64,000 bases of DNA from Gemmatimonadota bacterium (lineage in GTDB: Bacteria; Gemmatimonadota; Gemmatimonadetes; Longimicrobiales; Gaopeijiaceae): positions 124,001 through 188,000 of the forward strand of contig JAUIEJ010000012.1 of the NCBI GenBank assembly GCA_030428885.1, written 5' to 3'. Position 1 is the first letter of the stretch. Every line of letters begins with the position of its first letter. A program made the translations under genes and the position numbers. This document shows, piece after piece, positions 24,425 to 33,150 of the stretch. The notes under the pieces are model-generated. The model saw only the letters and a program-made list of their open reading frames with translations. It ran no database searches and had not been told where the DNA came from.

Positions 24425-25276
24425 CTACGGTGCACCCTCCCCGTCCGCCAGTCCCGTGACCACGATCCGTCCCTCGGGCCGCCGGCCGAACAGGGGGCGC
24501 AGGAGGGCGGCCACCACGAGCACCACGCCGAAGGCCACCACCAGCAGGGGGCCCGTGGGCAGGTCGAGGTAGAACGACGTGCCGATCCCCCCCACGATGG
24601 CCACCGCCCCGGCGAGCCAGGCCACCATGAGGGCGGCGGTGAATCGGTGGGTGTAGAGGAAGGCGACGACGGCGGGAATGACCAGTGCGCTGAACACCAT
24701 GAGCACCCCCGCGACTTCCACCGAGAAGGCGATCACCACGCCGAAGGTCATGTAGAACACGAAGTCCCACAGGCGGACGTTCGAGGCCCGCTCCGGGGCG
24801 AAGGTCATGGCGAGGAAGCGGTGCCGGAGGGCGTAGTGGAGCGCCCCGACCACCGTGTAGACGGCCCCCATCTTCCAGATCGTGGGCCAGTCGATCCAGA
24901 TCAGTGATCCGGTGAGCGTCTCGCTCACGTGTTCGGCTCCCTCGGCCGTCAGTCCCGCCAGGAGGATCACGGCCGCCGACGAGACCACGTAGGAGATGCC
25001 GATGATGGCCTCCTGGGGCACGATGGACTCCTCCATGCGGGTGATGGAAAAGAGGAGGGCCCCCAGCAGCGTGAAACCCAGGGCGAAGGCCAGCGAGGCG
25101 GTGCTGCCCACCTCGATCCCCAGGAGGAGGGCCACCGTCGTACCCAGGGCCGCGATCTGGGCGAACGCGAGGTCCACGAAGATCACCCCGCGACCGATGA
25201 CGTGGAGCCCGAGATAGGCGTGGATCGAGAGGATCACGAGGGCGGCCACGATGGGCGGCACCATGAGGTCGAGCAT
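24425..25276 (-). CDS. znuB: Zinc/manganese ABC transporter permease (ZnuB-like)
   Basis: 283-aa inner-membrane permease of the ABC-3 family (ZnuB/MntB type) with about eight hydrophobic helices (PPIVAALVILSIHAYLGLHVIG, FVDLAFAQIAALGTTVALLLG, GVVIAFSVEVAGVLMVFSALVIPAVVAFLY). The motif VFSALVIPAVVAFLYT near the end of the core is typical of the family. ATG at 25276 is used; ATG at 25264 is possible. It follows the znuA gene by ~40 bases on the same strand. The expected ATPase (ZnuC) is not encoded in this cluster, so it must come from elsewhere. Confidence 0.9.
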   Translation of the reverse strand: MLDLMVPPIVAALVILSIHAYLGLHVIGRGVIFVDLAFAQIAALGTTVALLLGIEVGSTASLAFALGFTLLGALLFSITRMEESIVPQEAIIGISYVVSSAAVILLAGLTAEGAEHVSETLTGSLIWIDWPTIWKMGAVYTVVGALHYALRHRFLAMTFAPERASNVRLWDFVFYMTFGVVIAFSVEVAGVLMVFSALVIPAVVAFLYTHRFTAALMVAWLAGAVAIVGGIGTSFYLDLPTGPLLVVAFGVVLVVAALLRPLFGRRPEGRIVVTGLADGEGAP

Positions 25277-25317
25277 GGACGGGTCCGGCGTGGGGAGGGA
25301 CGTGGCCTGGGCGGGCG

Positions 25318-26355
25318 CTAGCGGGAGTGGAAGGCGTTGGCGAGCTCGTTCACCCAGAGGTCCACCAGTTGGAAGTAGTCGTCGACGCCGGCGCGGGCGC
25401 CGGGCATCATGGGCACCTGGACGAGAACCGCTCCTCCGCGGCGGGCCACCGTCTCCACCTTGTCCCGGTCGAAGTAGCTCGCGGCGAAGAGGACGCCCAG
25501 GTCGTTGCTCTGCATGCTGGCGATGAGTTCGGCCACGTGGCCGGGCGTCGGGGCCACGCCGGGCTTGGCCTCCACGTAGTCGGCGCAGGTGACGTCGAAG
25601 CGGTCTTCGAAGTACGCCCAGTTCTTGTGGTAACAGATCATCTGCCGGCCCCGGAACGCCTCGGCGGTGGCGAGCCAGCCGCCCAGGGCGTCGGTGAGGG
25701 GCTGGCCCTCGTACTCCTGCTCGGCGAGGAAGCCGAAGAGGGTGTGGTTCGTGGCGAGCTGTTCCAGCGTGGGACCCCCGATGAGCTCCACCAGCCGGTC
25801 GCCGAAGAGATGGCGGTGCATGCGGTCGGTGAGACGGGCGAGACCGGCGTCGAACACGTCGGCCCGATCCGGGGCCACCCGCTTGAGCCCCGTGGTGATG
25901 TTGCGGGCCACCTGGAGGGTGCGGAGCGGGTCGGTGGTGAGGTGGGGATTGCCGTAGATGTGGACGTCGCCCCCGCTCCGGTCGGTGGAGACCGGAATGT
26001 CCAGGAGCTGGACGCCGGTGTAGGCGGTGATGTAGCCCCGCCCGCCCTCGATGACGTCGGCATTGCCGGCCCGGTCGAGAAGGGTCGGGACCCACACCTC
26101 CAGGTCCAGTCCCGTGGTGACGAAGACGTCGGCCCGGCGCAGATCCAGGGCGAAGCTGGGCTTGGGCCGAACGAAGTGGGCGTCCTCGTTGGGGTTGGCG
26201 ATGGTCGACACCTCCACGGCGTCGCCCCCGATCTCCTCCACGAGGCTGGCGTAGACGGGGAGTGTGGCCACCACTCGCAGAGGTTCCTGGGCCGGGGCGG
26301 CACTCGAGGCGACGCCGGCGAGGAGCAGGCCGGCGAGAATCGGGGTCGGTCGCAT
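25318..26355 (-). CDS. znuA: Zinc ABC transporter substrate-binding protein (ZnuA-like)
   Basis: 345-aa periplasmic metal-binding protein with signal peptide (MRPTPILAGLLLAGVASSAAPAQ). Likely metal ligands are His in NPNEDAHFVRPKPS, His in YGNPHLTTDP and in ATNHTLFGF, and His in ICYHKNWAYFEDRF. The last corresponds to the HxAxxYF region of cluster A-I binding proteins. The long His-rich loop seen in many ZnuA proteins is absent; instead the partner outer-membrane protein has a His-rich loop. The ATG shares one base with the upstream stop (TGATG), so it is coupled to the outer-membrane protein gene. Confidence 0.92.
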   Translation of the reverse strand: MRPTPILAGLLLAGVASSAAPAQEPLRVVATLPVYASLVEEIGGDAVEVSTIANPNEDAHFVRPKPSFALDLRRADVFVTTGLDLEVWVPTLLDRAGNADVIEGGRGYITAYTGVQLLDIPVSTDRSGGDVHIYGNPHLTTDPLRTLQVARNITTGLKRVAPDRADVFDAGLARLTDRMHRHLFGDRLVELIGGPTLEQLATNHTLFGFLAEQEYEGQPLTDALGGWLATAEAFRGRQMICYHKNWAYFEDRFDVTCADYVEAKPGVAPTPGHVAELIASMQSNDLGVLFAASYFDRDKVETVARRGGAVLVQVPMMPGARAGVDDYFQLVDLWVNELANAFHSR

Positions 26356-27719
26356 CAGTAGGTCTCGTGCTTGTGGGGTCCCATGGCGAAGGTCACCTGC
26401 AGGAGGAAGCGGCCCTCCCGGTCGGTGAGGAAGCTGCGGCCCAGCAGGTCGTATTCGGCCCGGACGCGCACGAACTCGCTCTGCCACCAACTGAGGGTGG
26501 GAGAGAAGAGCCAGGCGGTCTCGTCGGGGTCTTCGGGGTTTTCGGTGCGGTCGAATCGGGCGCCGGCGAGCCAGCTCTGGGAGAGGCGCATCTCGGCGAG
26601 GCTCCAGAGCCCGGTGGCCCGGGACGCGAGCTCGTGGGCGGCCTCGCCCTCGTCGTCGTGGGGGAGCAGACCGTCCAGGATCATGACCCCGCCGCGCACC
26701 ATGAGGCCCCGGTAGCGCGAGCGGCCCGGCGGACGCCAGTGGAAGGCGCCCTCCACGCCCACGAGGGTGCGGTCGGCCGAGCCCAGGTCGGACTCGATGC
26801 CGCCCCGGATCCAGCTCACGCCGAGATCGAAGTCGGTGGATTCGGACAGTTCCCAGAAGCCGTTGACGTGGCCCAGAACCGCCACGCCGCCGGTCTCGCC
26901 GAAGAGGGACTCGTTCTCGCGGCGGGTCACCTCGACCGTGGCCTCGTAGGTGCCGGAGGAGCCTCCGATGGGTGCGAGCCAGTGCAGCGACGCTCCGGTC
27001 TGGGAGAGGGGGTCCTCTCCGATGAACGCCAGATGGGGCAGGGAGCGGCTCTGGAAGGGCAGGGCGTGGGAATGCCAGCGGTTGAGTTGGCCGAACTGCT
27101 GGAAGAAGCGCCCGAGCTTCAAGCCCAGGCCCCCGGGGAGCCCGACCCACTCGATGTAGCCCTCCTCGACGGAGAACCCGCCCCCGTGTTCGTCGTGCTC
27201 CTCGTCGTGCACGAAGGGCACGACCTCGGCGCCCCCCACGTGGCGGGAGATGAAGACCTTGGCCCGGGAATAGGGATCCAGGTTGGAGACCAGGGAGAGC
27301 TCGAACTCCCGGGCCACGAAGGGGTCTTCGCCGGTGTCGTCGACGTTCACGTGGCCCAGGACGTCGGCGTTGAGACTGATCTCGGGGTTCAGGGCCTGGA
27401 GCGACCGCTGACGGCCCACGAACTCGGTGTCTTCGGGGGCGTCCTGCGACGGTGGGGGACCGCCGGCCGCCGCGGCCGCCGCCGCAGCAGCCCGGAGATC
27501 GGCCAGGGCGTCTCCGGCCTCCTCCTCCCGCCCCTGGGACTGGAGGCGCTCGACCTCGGCCCGGAGGCTGTCGACCAGGGCGGCGAGGCGTCGGAGCTCG
27601 GCTCGCACCGAGTCGGCGGGCGTCTGGGCGGCGGTGGCGGTAGGCACCGCCACGCCGAAGCAGACGGCGAAGAGGAGGCATGCTCCGCGGCATGCCCGGA
27701 CAAAGGCTCGGGGGTACAC
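26355..27719 (-). CDS. Zinc-cluster outer-membrane porin-like protein with His-rich loop
   Basis: 454-aa predicted outer-membrane beta-barrel. GTG at 27719 was chosen because GAGGAG lies 5 bases upstream and it gives a signal peptide (CLLFAVCFGVAVPTATAAQ). After a coiled-coil region (LRRLAALVDSLRAEVERLQSQGREEE) and a polyalanine run, the rest alternates as beta strands (EFELSLVSNLDPYSRAKVFISRH, EGYIEWVGLPGGLGLKLGRFFQQFGQLNRWHSHALPF) and ends in an aromatic strand (FLLQVTFAMGPHKHETY). The layout is porin O/P-like. A HDEEHDEHGGG segment near the middle could capture zinc. Genetic coupling to znuA/znuB supports a role in zinc entry across the outer membrane (inference). Confidence 0.85.
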   Translation of the reverse strand: MYPRAFVRACRGACLLFAVCFGVAVPTATAAQTPADSVRAELRRLAALVDSLRAEVERLQSQGREEEAGDALADLRAAAAAAAAAGGPPPSQDAPEDTEFVGRQRSLQALNPEISLNADVLGHVNVDDTGEDPFVAREFELSLVSNLDPYSRAKVFISRHVGGAEVVPFVHDEEHDEHGGGFSVEEGYIEWVGLPGGLGLKLGRFFQQFGQLNRWHSHALPFQSRSLPHLAFIGEDPLSQTGASLHWLAPIGGSSGTYEATVEVTRRENESLFGETGGVAVLGHVNGFWELSESTDFDLGVSWIRGGIESDLGSADRTLVGVEGAFHWRPPGRSRYRGLMVRGGVMILDGLLPHDDEGEAAHELASRATGLWSLAEMRLSQSWLAGARFDRTENPEDPDETAWLFSPTLSWWQSEFVRVRAEYDLLGRSFLTDREGRFLLQVTFAMGPHKHETY

Positions 27720-27790
27720 GTGCGCTCCTCGGAGGGAGGACTCGACCGGTGTTCGGGCCCGAAAGGCCCGGCAACGAGGGGTGGCCCGCT

Positions 27791-28135
27791 CTAGGGCCGG
27801 GTCGATCCGATCCGAGGGGGAGCGCGGGTGGGGGGACCGGCGCGACGATCCTGGGCGCGCCGGGTCGAGGAGGTGGCACGGACCGCGATGGGCGCCACCA
27901 CCCGGGGGGGCGCTACGGGAGAGCGGGGCGCGGCCCACGAAGCGTCGTGGCCCAACTGCGTGCAGACTGTGTGGTCGTGCAGGGTCGGGCACGAGCCGGG
28001 ATCGTGACGGCTCTCGTATCGAACGTCCCGGTCCGCACCCCCTCGATCCAGGAGGGGGGCACCGATCCCCAGGGCGACGAGAAGCGCCGGAAGGAGAGCC
28101 GCGAGGGCCCGTCGGGGAAGGGAAGACCCGAGCAT
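27791..28135 (-). CDS. Small exported His/Cys protein at head of zinc cluster
   Basis: 114-aa predicted exported protein: signal peptide LPRRALAALLPALLVALGIGAPLL, then a short segment SRHDPGSCPTLHDHTVCTQLGHD with two Cys and five His, then a basic Pro/Arg-rich tail that may be poorly structured. The compact C/H motif suggests metal binding, and the position just upstream of the porin, znuA and znuB genes (71 bases away) suggests a periplasmic zinc chaperone or sensor. No family is recognised. The C-terminal tail has shadow-like composition, so the exact end is believable only as the frame's stop. Confidence 0.6.
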   Translation of the reverse strand: MLGSSLPRRALAALLPALLVALGIGAPLLDRGGADRDVRYESRHDPGSCPTLHDHTVCTQLGHDASWAAPRSPVAPPRVVAPIAVRATSSTRRAQDRRAGPPTRAPPRIGSTRP

Positions 28136-28211
28136 CGTGAACAGGACCGTACGCGCCGCTCGGCCCCGCTGTCAACGAGGCCGGGGCGGCGCCCGGCCCG
28201 CCGGGACGGGT

Positions 28212-28775
28212 CTACTCCCCTCCCGTGAGTCGCTCCAGCGCCGACTCCAGGGCGTCCTCCCGGCCCGGGTCGGGCCAGGCCCAGCGCCCCGCGGCGTAGG
28301 CGACGAACGATCCGGCCAGGAGGAAGGCGGCGTGCTGCAGGGGGAAGCTCAGCCATTCGATGAACCAGACCGCGGCCTCCACGAGGTTCATGAGGCTGGC
28401 CAGGCTGAAGCCCAGCACGGTCTCCACCAGTTCGCCTTTGACGAACTCCACCAGCGAGCCCGCCTCGCTCCACTCCCGGGCGAACGTCTGGGCCTCTTCC
28501 CGGACGAAGGTGGCGGCGGCCACCGCACCGTAGAAGCCGGCGCCCGATGATTCCCAGAGTTCCTTCAGCTTCCCGAACACGGCGTGGAGGAGGCCCTCCT
28601 CCGTGTCCATGTCGGCGACCCACTCCATGGCGATGGTGAGGGCGAAGATCAGGGGGATCAGGACCCGTCCCGCGGTCCACGTCGGCGTGGTGGGGAGGAA
28701 TCGTTCGGCCAGGAACCACCCCGCGCCGACGACGGCGAGAGCCAGGGGGATCCGGCGCAGGGCGGTGGCGGGCAT
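28212..28775 (-). CDS. Integral membrane protein, unknown function
   Basis: 187-aa protein with about four hydrophobic segments: LALAVVGAGWFLAERFL, VLIPLIFALTIAMEWVA, LVETVLGFSLASLMNLVEAAVWFIEW and AAFLLAGSFVAYAAGRW. Between them is a charged helical section (TEEGLLHAVFGKLKELWESSG... REEAQTFAREWSEAG). No recognised family. It lies upstream of the zinc cluster on the same strand but 76 bases separate them, so co-transcription is possible and unproven. Confidence 0.7.
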   Translation of the reverse strand: MPATALRRIPLALAVVGAGWFLAERFLPTTPTWTAGRVLIPLIFALTIAMEWVADMDTEEGLLHAVFGKLKELWESSGAGFYGAVAAATFVREEAQTFAREWSEAGSLVEFVKGELVETVLGFSLASLMNLVEAAVWFIEWLSFPLQHAAFLLAGSFVAYAAGRWAWPDPGREDALESALERLTGGE

Positions 28776-28918
28776 GGATGGAACGTCGGTTCGGTGGGGA
28801 AACGGGTCCTGTGCAGGGTACGACGGTCGGGCCGGTCTTCTTCGGCGGCGGGGCGGGGTAGCCGATCCTCCAGGGAGCCCCTACTCTGCCTCCGTCCTCT
28901 CCACACGGAGCGTCCGCC

Positions 28919-29506
28919 ATGGAGCCCGGCCGCATCACCCTCTACCTGGAGCAACTCCGCTCCGGCGACGAAGCCGCGCTGCACGAGCTCGTGCCCCTGC
29001 TGTACGCCGAACTGCGCCGCGTGGCCCAGAGCCACCTCCAGTACGAACGGGCCGACCACACGCTGTCGGCCACGGCCCTGGTGCACGAAGCCTACCTTCG
29101 ACTCTCGAAGCAGCGCCAGATCCGGGCCGAGGATCGCGTGCAGTTCCTGGGCGTGGCCGGGGGCACCATGCGCCGCATTCTGGTGGACTGGGCTCGGGCC
29201 AAGAAGCGGGACAAGCGGGGCGGAGGCGTGCCCACGGTGCCCCTGGAGGAAGCGGATCAGGCCCTGACGGAGGCGGAAGCCGAAGAGGTGCTGGCCCTGG
29301 ACGACGCCCTCTCCCGACTGGGCCAGGCCAGCGAGCGCGGCGCCAAGGTGGTGGAGTGCCGGTTCTTCGCCGGGTTGTCGGTGGAGGAGACGGCGGTCCT
29401 TCTGGACATCTCCACCCGCACGGTGCAGCGGGAGTGGACGGCGGCCCGGGCGTGGTTGCGGAAGGAGATCGATCAGGACCTCCAGCCGGATCCGCCGTCG
29501 GCCTGA
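28919..29506 (+). CDS. ECF RNA polymerase sigma factor, TIGR02999-type
   Basis: 195-aa sigma factor of the TIGR02999 ECF subfamily, abundant in Acidobacteriota, Planctomycetota and Gemmatimonadota. Signature blocks are ELVPLLYAELRRVAQSHLQYERADHTLSATALVHEAYLRL, VQFLGVAGGTMRRILVDWARAKKRDKRG and the region 4 stretch VVECRFFAGLSVEETAVLLDISTRTVQREWTAARAWLRKE. A CGGAG ribosome site precedes the ATG. In many genomes these genes are followed by a serine/threonine kinase; here two small exported proteins follow instead. No anti-sigma gene is adjacent. Confidence 0.95.
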   Translation: MEPGRITLYLEQLRSGDEAALHELVPLLYAELRRVAQSHLQYERADHTLSATALVHEAYLRLSKQRQIRAEDRVQFLGVAGGTMRRILVDWARAKKRDKRGGGVPTVPLEEADQALTEAEAEEVLALDDALSRLGQASERGAKVVECRFFAGLSVEETAVLLDISTRTVQREWTAARAWLRKEIDQDLQPDPPSA

Positions 29507-29605
29507 GACGGGGGGCGGGACCGGAGATGTGGCGGGATTCGGGGGGGAGCGGCGCGAACTGTCCGAACCCCGCTCACGCCCGCATCCTCACGGAGGACCC
29601 CGCTC

Positions 29606-30229
29606 ATGTCATTCCGACCGTTCGTACCCCTTCTGGCCCTCGGCGCCGTCCTGGCGCTCCCGGCGGCTCCCGTCACCGCCCAGCTCTCCCAGGCCACCAC
29701 CCTCACCGTGAGCAGCGGATCGGGGTGGCGCTCCACCACGGGGCACCCGGGGGCGAGGCGGACCGTCATCCGGGCCCCCGCCGGGAAGGTCCTCACCGGC
29801 ATCGACTTCTGGGAGCGGGGTGATCGGCCCTGTGGAATGGTCTTCCGGTTCCAGGGGAACGGCCGCGATTCCAACGAATCGTGGGGATGCACCGGAGGGC
29901 AGGGGGACCGGCTCCAGACCTGGTTCCGCTACTCGTCCAACGCGCCCCGTGGCGTGCGTCAGGTGCGCTTCTGCACCCGGTCCAACAACAACCGCATGAA
30001 GGGGATTCGCCTCCGGGCCGCCCCCATCTCGGTGTCGGGCGTGGGGAGCGATCCCGGGTTGTTCCTGGAGGAGACGCGCCCCCGGTGCAACAACAATTGG
30101 AGCTCGACGGTGTCGGGGTGCCCCTCTGGTGAGGTGGTGACCGCCGTGCGGCTCGAGTACGACACGGGGTCGCGGAACAGCGCAGTGGGGCTGGCGGTGT
30201 TCTGCTCTCGCGCCCGGATGACGAGTTGA
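29606..30229 (+). CDS. Small secreted Cys-containing protein, unknown
   Basis: 207-aa exported protein with signal peptide (FVPLLALGAVLALPAAPVTAQ) and a GGAGG ribosome site. The mature part looks like two related beta-rich halves: first half VLTGIDFWERGDRPCGMVFRFQGN...GCTGGQGDRLQTWFRY, later FCTRSNNNRMKGIRLRAAPISV...RPRCNNNWSSTVSGCPSGEVVTAVRLEY. Six Cys probably form disulfides, and Asn-rich NNN motifs occur twice. The repeated pattern recalls lectin-like or jelly-roll sheets, but no family is recognised. It sits 99 bases after the TIGR02999 sigma factor on the same strand and is followed by a GC-rich hairpin. Confidence 0.78.
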   Translation: MSFRPFVPLLALGAVLALPAAPVTAQLSQATTLTVSSGSGWRSTTGHPGARRTVIRAPAGKVLTGIDFWERGDRPCGMVFRFQGNGRDSNESWGCTGGQGDRLQTWFRYSSNAPRGVRQVRFCTRSNNNRMKGIRLRAAPISVSGVGSDPGLFLEETRPRCNNNWSSTVSGCPSGEVVTAVRLEYDTGSRNSAVGLAVFCSRARMTS

Positions 30230-30246
30230 CGAGGTGTCCCGGGGGT

Positions 30247-30276
30247 CCGGGCTCGGGCCGTGCGGTCCGAGCCCGG
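30247..30276 (+). terminator. GC-rich hairpin after the secreted Cys protein gene
   Basis: Perfect 10-bp inverted repeat CCGGGCTCGG (30247-30256) / CCGAGCCCGG (30267-30276) with a 10-base loop, starting 17 bases after the stop. No T-run follows. Confidence 0.55.
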
Positions 30277-30359
30277 CGTCGCGGGGGTCCGGAGCGAAGG
30301 CGGGGGGTCGGGGGTAGGGGAGACGTGAAGACTCTCTCCACCCCAACGGTCCGCACTCC

Positions 30360-30914
30360 ATGCTCCGCCATTCTCCCCGCTCTCGCCGGGTTCGCTCTCT
30401 TGCCGTCGCCGCCGTCCTGACCCTCGCCGTGGGCGCATCGGCCTGCGGCGACTCCAGCACCGAGCCCGAAGGTCTCGACCTCGATCTCGTGGTGGGCACG
30501 TACGATCTCACCACCCTCCGGTTCGACCCCCAGGGGAGCCTTCCCTCCACCGACGTGCTCCCCACGCTGGGCCAGGACAACGTCCAGCTCATTCTGGCTC
30601 CGGGACGCACGGCGCAGGTGGTGTTCCAGGACCCCATCACCGACATCTTCACCACTCTGGGCGGGACCTTCCGCACCACCGAGACGGGGGTGCGGATCGA
30701 TTTCGCCTCCAACGCCGCCTACCGGGAGCTCCTCTTCTCCCGGCGCATGGAGTTCGACCTGTCGGGGTCGAACCTGACGTTCGACGCCGAGGCCCCCGAC
30801 GGGGTCCAGCGGGAACGGCTCCTGGAACTCGTCCCCGCCTTCGAGGGGGAACAGTTGCTGGACCCGACCCCGGGGCTGCTCCGGGTGGTGTTCACGCGCA
30901 GGGTCCAGGGCTGA
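30360..30914 (+). CDS. Small lipoprotein, unknown function
   Basis: 184-aa lipoprotein: signal [18 protein letters not shown] then GDSSTEPEG. The mature domain is beta-rich, with [20 protein letters not shown] near its start and [31 protein letters not shown] in the middle. The opening G-T-Y-D-L-T is reminiscent of lipocalin-like small barrels. No recognised family and no obvious ribosome site. It stands between the hairpin and ruvB. Confidence 0.75.
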   Translation: MLRHSPRSRRVRSLAVAAVLTLAVGASACGDSSTEPEGLDLDLVVGTYDLTTLRFDPQGSLPSTDVLPTLGQDNVQLILAPGRTAQVVFQDPITDIFTTLGGTFRTTETGVRIDFASNAAYRELLFSRRMEFDLSGSNLTFDAEAPDGVQRERLLELVPAFEGEQLLDPTPGLLRVVFTRRVQG

Positions 30915-30966
30915 CGTCCCGGGTCGGCTTGCTCCCCGAAGGAGACCCGAACATCTTCAGCCTTCC

Positions 30967-32013
30967 ATGAGCGAGCGCACCGAGATCACCACCCCCGAGG
31001 CCCTGGCCGAGGAAGACCAGGCCGAGAACTCCCTCCGGCCCCAGCGCCTGGCGGAGTTCATCGGGCAGCAGAAGGTGTGCGAAGCGCTGGAGATCGCCGT
31101 GGAGGCCGCCCTGGCGCGGCGGGAGCCCCTGGACCACGTGCTGTTTCACGGGCCTCCGGGGCTGGGCAAGACCACCCTGGCGTCTCTCATGGCCCGGGAA
31201 CTCGGGGTCAACATCAAGACCACCTCGGGCCCGGTGCTGGAGAAGCCGGCGGATCTGGTGGGGATCCTCACGAACCAGCGTGAGGGCGATATCCTCTTCA
31301 TCGACGAGATCCACCGGCTGCGCCCCATCATCGAGGAGTTCCTCTACCCGGCCATGGAAGACTGGCAGGTGGACATCCGCCTGGCGGAGGGCCCGCGGGC
31401 CCAGACCATGACCATGAAGATCGAGCGGTTCACCCTCATCGGGGCCACCACCCGGTTCGGTCTCCTCACGGCGCCCATGCGGGCCCGATTCGGCATCGTC
31501 CAGCGCCTGCATTTCTATCCGCCGGAGGAGCTGGCCACCATCGTGCGCCGCTCGTCGGAGATCCTGGAGGTGGACACCACCGCCGACGGCGCCGCGGAAC
31601 TGGCTCGTCGCGCTCGGGGCACGCCCCGGGTGGCCAACCGGCTGCTGCGTCGGGTGCGGGACTACGCCCAGGTCCGGGCCGACGGCCGCATCGACCGGGA
31701 GGTGGCCCAGGCGGCCCTCCGCCTCCTGGACGTGGACGAGTACGGCCTGGACGAGATGGACACCCGGGTCCTGAAGGCCCTCATCGAGACCTTCGAGGGC
31801 GGGCCCGTGGGTCTCAATTCCCTGGCGGTGGCCCTGGGCGAGGATACGGCCACGCTGGAAGAGGTCTACGAGCCGTTCCTGATCCAGGAGGGGTACCTCA
31901 TGCGCACGCCCCGGGGACGGGCGGCCACCTCCCGGGCCTATCGGCGGCTGGGGTACACGCCGCCCCCGGGAGCGAGCCATTCCCAGGGGTCGTTCTTCGA
32001 TCACGGGGAATGA
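30967..32013 (+). CDS. ruvB: Holliday junction branch-migration ATPase RuvB
   Basis: 348-aa AAA+ motor that drives Holliday junction branch migration with RuvA. Signatures are [15 protein letters not shown], Walker [13 protein letters not shown] (~residue 61), Walker [11 protein letters not shown], the sensor region [18 protein letters not shown], and the C-terminal winged-helix end [17 protein letters not shown]. Length is typical. ruvA and ruvC are not adjacent. Its stop overlaps the queA start by 4 bases (ATGA), a very common ruvB-queA arrangement. Confidence 0.98.
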   Translation: MSERTEITTPEALAEEDQAENSLRPQRLAEFIGQQKVCEALEIAVEAALARREPLDHVLFHGPPGLGKTTLASLMARELGVNIKTTSGPVLEKPADLVGILTNQREGDILFIDEIHRLRPIIEEFLYPAMEDWQVDIRLAEGPRAQTMTMKIERFTLIGATTRFGLLTAPMRARFGIVQRLHFYPPEELATIVRRSSEILEVDTTADGAAELARRARGTPRVANRLLRRVRDYAQVRADGRIDREVAQAALRLLDVDEYGLDEMDTRVLKALIETFEGGPVGLNSLAVALGEDTATLEEVYEPFLIQEGYLMRTPRGRAATSRAYRRLGYTPPPGASHSQGSFFDHGE

Positions 32014-33140
32014 CGGCAGAGCCCTCCGGAGGCGACCGCCTCTCGAACTACGAGTACGACCTTCCCGCCGACCGCATCGCCGCCATGCCGGCGGAGCGCC
32101 GCGACGAATCGAAGCTCCTGGTGGTGCCTCGGGGGGGCGGCGACCTGGGCCATCTGCGGTTTCGCGACCTCGACCAACTGGTGGAGCCCGGCGACCTCCT
32201 GGTGGTGAACGAGAGCCGGGTGCTTCCGGCGCGGCTCCTGGGCCGGAAGCCCACGGGGGCGGCGGCCGAGATTCTCCTGGTGCGGCCCGTTCCCGAGGGC
32301 GGGAGCGGCGACGGGGCGCTGGACGCCACGGGCGGGGTGTCCGGGGTCGAAGACGCCCGGGTGTGGGAAGCGCTGGTGCGGCCCGGCGGCAAGCTCAAGC
32401 CGGGTCGGGTCGTCGACGTGGCCGAGGGGTTCCGGGTCGCCGTTCTGGGGCCGGCCCCGGGAGGGGGGCGGGTGGTGCGCCTCGAGTGCGACGGCCCCGT
32501 GGCCGAGGCGCTGGAGCGCCATGGACACGTGCCCCTGCCCCCCTACATCGACCGCGACGACCAGCCCGGGGACCGGGAGCGCTACCAGACGGTCTACGCC
32601 CGGACGCCGGGGTCGGTGGCGGCGCCCACCGCCGGTCTCCACTTCACCCCCGAACTCCTGGACCGGCTGGGGGCCCGGGGGGTGGAGCGCACCGCCGTCT
32701 CCCTCCACGTGGGGATCGGCACCTTCCGCCCGGTGGAGACCGACGATCCCGAGTCCCACGAGATGCACGCCGAACTCTACCACGTGCCCGAGGAGGCGGC
32801 CCGGGCCGTGGCCCGCGCCCGGCAGCGGGGGGGACGGGTGTGGGCCGTGGGGACCACGGTGGTGCGGACGCTGGAGACGGTGGCCGACGGGGCCGGGGGG
32901 ATCCGGGCGGGATCGGGGAGCACCGATCTCTTCATCCGCCCGCCCTACGACTTCCGGGTGGTGGACGCTCTGGTGACGAACTTCCATCTTCCCCGATCCA
33001 CGCTCCTCATGTTGGTGTCGGCCTTCGCCGGCCGCCGGGCGGTGCTCGGGGCCTACGGCGTCGCCGTGGAGCGGGGCTATCGTTTCTTCAGCTACGGGGA
33101 CGCCATGGTGGTGCCCCCGGGACCTCCACCCTCGTCGTGA
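32010..33140 (+). CDS. queA: S-adenosylmethionine:tRNA ribosyltransferase-isomerase QueA
   Basis: 376-aa enzyme of queuosine biosynthesis that transfers and isomerises the ribosyl group of SAM onto preQ1-modified tRNA. Signatures include [74 protein letters not shown] and [15 protein letters not shown]. It is slightly longer than typical (~345-350) because of an insert near residues 90-115. It is coupled to ruvB. In many bacteria tgt follows directly; here tgt is about 6 kb downstream. Confidence 0.97.
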   Translation: MTAEPSGGDRLSNYEYDLPADRIAAMPAERRDESKLLVVPRGGGDLGHLRFRDLDQLVEPGDLLVVNESRVLPARLLGRKPTGAAAEILLVRPVPEGGSGDGALDATGGVSGVEDARVWEALVRPGGKLKPGRVVDVAEGFRVAVLGPAPGGGRVVRLECDGPVAEALERHGHVPLPPYIDRDDQPGDRERYQTVYARTPGSVAAPTAGLHFTPELLDRLGARGVERTAVSLHVGIGTFRPVETDDPESHEMHAELYHVPEEAARAVARARQRGGRVWAVGTTVVRTLETVADGAGGIRAGSGSTDLFIRPPYDFRVVDALVTNFHLPRSTLLMLVSAFAGRRAVLGAYGVAVERGYRFFSYGDAMVVPPGPPPSS

Positions 33141-33150
33141 TCGGTTTCCG

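Noticed and set aside
23853-24907. Plus-strand open frames in the gap before the zinc cluster
   Set aside because: Arg/Pro/Ala-rich shadow-like products without motifs, partly antisense to znuB and the antitoxin.
27466-27500. GCC-rich run as a genomic repeat element
   Set aside because: It encodes an in-frame polyalanine stretch of the porin-like protein, not an independent repeat.
28136-28211. Zur or Fur box upstream of the zinc cluster
   Set aside because: Looked for an AT-rich palindrome of the TGATAATnATTATCA type; none is present in this GC-rich interval.
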